Shown here piece after piece: positions 60,370-64,000 of a stretch of DNA of 64,000 nt (positions within the stretch are counted from its first letter, which is position 1; the number at the start of each line of letters is the position of its first letter). Where the stretch lies: assembly GCA_018389105.1 (NCBI GenBank), contig JACATO010000317.1, forward strand, positions 4,831,501-4,895,500. The letters are read 5' to 3'. This DNA comes from Nautilus pompilius (Eukaryota; Mollusca; Cephalopoda; Nautilida; Nautilidae). A program made the translations under genes and the position numbers. Under the pieces are notes generated by a model. It did no database searches. It saw only the letters and a list, made by a program, of their open reading frames with translations, and was not told the origin of the DNA.

Positions 60370-61371
60370 ATGCCTGTCGTTACAAGATCCGAATACGTTA
60401 CCATTATCTGGATAAATAAAACCATACTGTTTCTGTGGAAGTTTGTGTGCCCCGGAATACTGTTGGTGGGTACAGTGGCCAACCTGCTCACTGTGGTGCT
60501 GATGAGGAGAAAGAACATGAGACGACTTCCCGTCGCCAACTTTCTGGTAGCCCTCGCCATCAGCGACACGGTCACCCTGTACACCAACCTCTTGAGAAAC
60601 TGGTTCATGATGTCGTTGCACATCTTCATCGACAGAACCCGAATCACTTGCAAATTAATTTTCTGGGTGATGAAAATCGCCAGGAACTATTCTATCTGGC
60701 TGATCGTGGTCATCACCGTGGACAGATTACTGTCAATTTTTTTCCCCATGTTTTCCAAGTCAAATTCGAGGATGTCCAACGTTCTCAAGCTGTTCGTGCC
60801 CCTGGGCCTCATCATGGCCATCTACAGCCACGTCCTGTACGGCTTTACCTACTTCGTCTATGTCGACAACAGAAACGTAACCCGCTCCGCCTGTCAGCCC
60901 ATATACAGAAGTTACTCGAATTTCCTGTACATCCAGTGGCCGCTAATAGAGTTCTTAGTCTCCTCTTTACTGCCCTTCGCACTCGTCCTGACTTCCAACG
61001 TCGCCATTATTTGGAAACTGAAAACCAGGAGGAGGAAAAACCTCACAGAAGGACAGAGTAGCGAAAGGAACAGAGACTCGAAAAAGACCGTCAGCTCGAG
61101 ATTTATCATCACATTGAACATCGTTCTGCTGCTTACCACGCTCCCGATCTGTCTGTTCATCATCATCGGTAACTACGTACCGAACGACTACCACGGCAGC
61201 ACCTTAAGGTACTACATCATCCGCCTGATCGGCACCCTCTCCTACATGCTGATGTACACGGGCAACTCTGTCAACTTCTTCCTGTACATAATCAGTGGCC
61301 GGCTCATCAGAAAGGAATTTTTATCAATTTTTCAGTCCAAAGAAACTAGTCAACAGATTGGCGCCGAATGA
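60370..61371 (+). CDS. Class A GPCR 4 (333 aa, intact)
   Basis: Single-exon rhodopsin-like receptor, the best-preserved gene of the window; ligand unknown, membrane-located. Landmarks: outer N-terminus with NKT glycosylation site 16-18; TM1 about 26-46 with Asn38; TM2 about 56-76 with LAISD, Asp66; Cys94 at TM3, pairing with Cys175; VDRL 117-120 at the TM3 end; TM4 about 139-158; NVT site 169-171; TM5 about 191-215 with LPFAL, Pro202; basic third loop (KTRRRKNLTEGQ); TM6 about 245-268 with LTTLP, Pro259; TM7 about 287-308 with NFFLY 302-306; RLIRKEF start of the cytoplasmic tail. NFFLY in place of NPxxY is shared with its paralogues. It resembles receptor 1 most among the neighbours (LLSI-FP, KNLTEG loop). 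The first ATG in the frame gives the usual N-terminal length. Confidence 0.95.
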   Translation: MPVVTRSEYVTIIWINKTILFLWKFVCPGILLVGTVANLLTVVLMRRKNMRRLPVANFLVALAISDTVTLYTNLLRNWFMMSLHIFIDRTRITCKLIFWVMKIARNYSIWLIVVITVDRLLSIFFPMFSKSNSRMSNVLKLFVPLGLIMAIYSHVLYGFTYFVYVDNRNVTRSACQPIYRSYSNFLYIQWPLIEFLVSSLLPFALVLTSNVAIIWKLKTRRRKNLTEGQSSERNRDSKKTVSSRFIITLNIVLLLTTLPICLFIIIGNYVPNDYHGSTLRYYIIRLIGTLSYMLMYTGNSVNFFLYIISGRLIRKEFLSIFQSKETSQQIGAE

Positions 61372-62054
61372 CGACGACGCACGTTTTCTCTTTTCCCAGA
61401 TTCTGCACGTGTTGTTTAAATGTGAATATTAAAAAGAACATTTCCTTTACCCCGGTCAGAATCTCACCTGTGAGGTTGTTGTGTTCCTTGATGCGGACCA
61501 CACTTTCACGAAGGTATTTTCACATCCTTACTGCTCACCGGGACGGTGTAACTAAAGCATCGTCGCTTACCGCTGTCTGTTTGGGAGTAAATTTGCCAAC
61601 TCTTTAAGAAAACGAACAATAACCACGTTCGGTATTTTGTGAATTTCAGTTCCAAATCTGTGTTTTTTAAAATATAAATATCATGAACCGTCAGGTTCTC
61701 ATAGATTACGATTTCCAGAATGTTGTGTTATTATTCCTCACGTGTGTATTTCAACAGCACGATAACAAAAGTAACTCAAAGAATATGCAATTAGCGAGTG
61801 TCTTATTAAAATTTTCGTGATGCTTATTATGCAAAGCACAATTAACGATTATGTATACTGTACTTGAATAAAATGCTAATTGTGAACGAAATGGTCCATG
61901 CGCATTTTTATTAAATCGTTATCAATGGAAGCAGAGGAATACTTGGAGCTCAAGTAACCGTAACCCAGAATATGGACCAGATCAACAACGGGGTGAAGTC
62001 AGGGTTACGTGTAAAACAAAAAATATATCCTGAAAACGGAATGGACGTAACTTT
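61372..62054. other. 3' flank of receptor 4, no other gene seen
   Basis: AT-rich with short frames only. Confidence 0.4.
61867..61872 (+). terminator. Candidate polyadenylation signal for receptor 4
   Basis: AATAAA about 0.5 kb after the stop codon of the receptor ending at 61,371. A plausible 3' end, but the motif is common in AT-rich DNA. Confidence 0.3.
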
Positions 62055-62927
62055 TATAGTCTGAGATTCCATAGAGAACCCCATGCTCAAGACAGGAATC
62101 CAGTCAGAATCCTTTATCTTATTTTTACAATGATAATTATATTAAACTTGGATCAGTAGGACGATAGCAACTTTTACTTGGTTGAAGATAAAAGGAAAGA
62201 GAATCTGTAACCATAAACAGAACGCATCTTAATCTAAAGATAACGCGGAGAAGCTGGTCAAAACATTCTCGACAGAAGTCGGCTGAAATCACGCGGAAGT
62301 AGCCGCTTGACCTTTCACCTAGGTGTCATCTCTGGATATGTGATACTAAACCGCACCGCGAGCTGCTACTTTCAGAGACGTTGCTCGCTCACCGGTTTAA
62401 ACGTATAAATCGACTTCCTCTACACGAATCCTCTCGGAAATATAGCAAAGTCTGGGAGGTGGTTTACAGATCGGACGTTTAGACAGTTCCCAAATGGTTG
62501 GTTCACTTCCTCCACAAGGATGCTAGAGCTGCATCCCTACAAACGTGTCATGGCAACAGCTCTAACAATCTAGTACAGTACCCGGTAGAAATACTGTAAT
62601 ATCCTTTAAGCTGCTGCAACATCTAATGACATCCTATGTGCAAGTGACCCTCGCCAGGAGGATAGTTAGTTTGCCCGTGTTTTGCTGGAGATATTAGCTT
62701 TGTTTGCCAATTAGGGATTATTAGGGGTACGAGTAAGCAGATAAGTAGCAGTCAGAACCGTTTATAGAGAACCAGACCGTTTTGGCTGTCAGACTGGCGC
62801 TCTGATAGACCGGATGTAGCGCTGAGTATCGGTCAGCGAAACGGTCGGCCATTGACGCAATTACTGCGGAGATCAGGGACAAACAGAATGTGCAAATTAG
62901 AAGTCGATTACTAAAGCGAAAAATTGA
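62055..62927 (-). repeat. Right arm of the 0.87-kb inverted repeat
   Basis: Reverse complement of 459-1333; see that entry. The boundary inside the loop is near TTTATAGTCTGAGATTCC and the outer boundary near CGAAAAATTG. Confidence 0.9.
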
Positions 62928-63573
62928 AAAACCCACTAAACCCCTACTATTTTGAGTTTTAAAACCAATTACGCTATTTCTTTTTACAACTTCCGCAAGT
63001 ATTTAAGAATAGAAATTACCATTAAAAATGGTCATATTTGAAAATGTCATCTATTAACTACGAGTGATAGCGCAAGTTATGTAAAGTGCATCCAGCCGAT
63101 GAGAGCCATTTAAACCAAAGCAACTCGGGTTGGCGAATAACGTTTAAAGGGGACAGATGTTAAAGCGTCGGTTTATGAATTTGAAAATAAAGTAAAACTA
63201 ATTAACAGGGAAATTTACAAAACTCTGTATCATAACTACCACTACTAATAACTGCAATAAAAATTATTATAACAATAACAAAAATCTTTAATATGTCTAG
63301 AAATAAGCCATTGTCTCTCATTGTTGTAAGGTGACGTTCAAAAGATGCAGAAGAATTTTATTTTCACGTTGCTGCTAGAAAACGATTAATTAGACCAATG
63401 GACAAAGCTAAAATGCTAGAATGGGCTACAGTTCTATAAGTAGGATAATCTCTATCTGAGCTGCTCCTAGGTATATGTTCAGCGACGAAGTTGTTCAAAG
63501 AAAAGTACGTAACTATGAAGCAAAGTGTGAAGGAAAGGCTGTGTTCCGGAGTTTTTTTGCATTGTAGACAGAA
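62928..63573. other. No gene seen
   Basis: AT-rich, with nothing recognised. Confidence 0.4.
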
Positions 63574-63999
63574 TTATGAAAATAGGTAAGTTATCATCGA
63601 ATTCTTGTCCACGCCCGCCGCACCATCAAAACTACGTCTTGCTGATCGAAGACTCACTTTAGCAGGAGACCATGTACGAATGAAAGAATGCTTTCCTAAA
63701 TACATGAAATGAGTACCGCGTTTTCTAGATTTGTTCCTTACTGAAATTATCTGTCTAGAATTAATTAGACGGCCTTGTGAAGTATCAGATTTCAAATGTA
63801 CAACACCTATGGGAATTTCTTCCATCTGAGGTGAAGTTAAATAGTGAACAGATGGAAAAACTCTTAGAGAAACTTTCCCATATCTGCAAAGGGCAGCTAC
63901 TCCGATGAGCCATTGGTTCGAGAAGAGAAACCCTGTGTGTTCACTGTGTATTATTATATTTATATTACTCTGGTTTCCAAAAAAATAATCAAGAGACAA
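63574..63999 (-). other. Unrecognised open frame running off the window end
   Basis: A minus-strand frame of at least 141 codons reaches the window edge and ends with TAA at 63,574. The composition is balanced (not simple sequence), and it includes a stretch such as SLRVFPSVHYLTSPQMEEIP. Possible splice donors (CAGTAAGG at about 63,740, AAGTGAGT at about 63,655) lie within it, so it might be an exon with intron read-through. I recognise no domain and cannot say that it is a gene. Confidence 0.25.
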
Positions 64000-64000
64000 A

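Noticed and set aside
60435-61061. 208-codon plus frame within receptor 4
   Set aside because: Shadow frame; the receptor frame carries all the motifs.

Overview
The window is nuclear DNA of an invertebrate animal, most likely a mollusc or another lophotrochozoan. It is AT-rich, dominated by non-coding DNA, microsatellites and decayed transposons. Its only convincing genes are a cluster of intronless rhodopsin-like (class A) G-protein-coupled receptors of the lineage-specific peptide/chemosensory type. No bacterial, organellar or CRISPR features are visible. The phylum is inferred from receptor style and repeat content, not proven.

Left part (1-19 kb): one arm of a 0.87-kb inverted repeat (459-1333, partner at 62.05-62.93 kb); a complete but inactive hAT transposon with terminal inverted repeats and an 8-bp target duplication (1428-4252); a 1.4-kb tract that switches from polypurine to polypyrimidine (about 4.69-6.15 kb); then mostly unannotatable DNA with triplet microsatellites.

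Middle (19-44 kb): two tandem receptors on the minus strand (19.2-20.2 kb, frame-broken in TM1; 20.7-21.6 kb, intact but with Gly in place of the DRY arginine); a decayed transposon-like coding region (24.85-26.2 kb); degenerate minisatellites (29.1-30.1 kb); a minisatellite whose unit carries the CRE palindrome TGACGTCA (30.57-31.13 kb); a decayed receptor lacking TM1 (32.07-33.1 kb); tRNA-derived SINE fragments; and a small inverted repeat with a 1.26-kb loop (37.57/39.57 kb).

Right part (45-62 kb): a receptor and 3.4 kb of its downstream DNA are present twice in inverted head-to-head orientation (44,975-49,335 and 51,966-56,196). The 2 kb upstream of that receptor, plus its first ~72 codons, are present again at 56,957-59,193, where they are fused to the body of a different receptor, giving a chimeric gene. 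An intact 333-aa receptor follows at 60,370-61,371.

The copies differ mainly by one-base changes in homopolymer runs, and the frame breaks I could place in the repeated receptors sit in or beside such runs. Assembly or consensus error and genuine recent duplication therefore both have to be considered. If the arrangement is real, the locus shows receptor birth, 5'-end exchange and decay, with unusual divergence of the DRY motif between paralogues.
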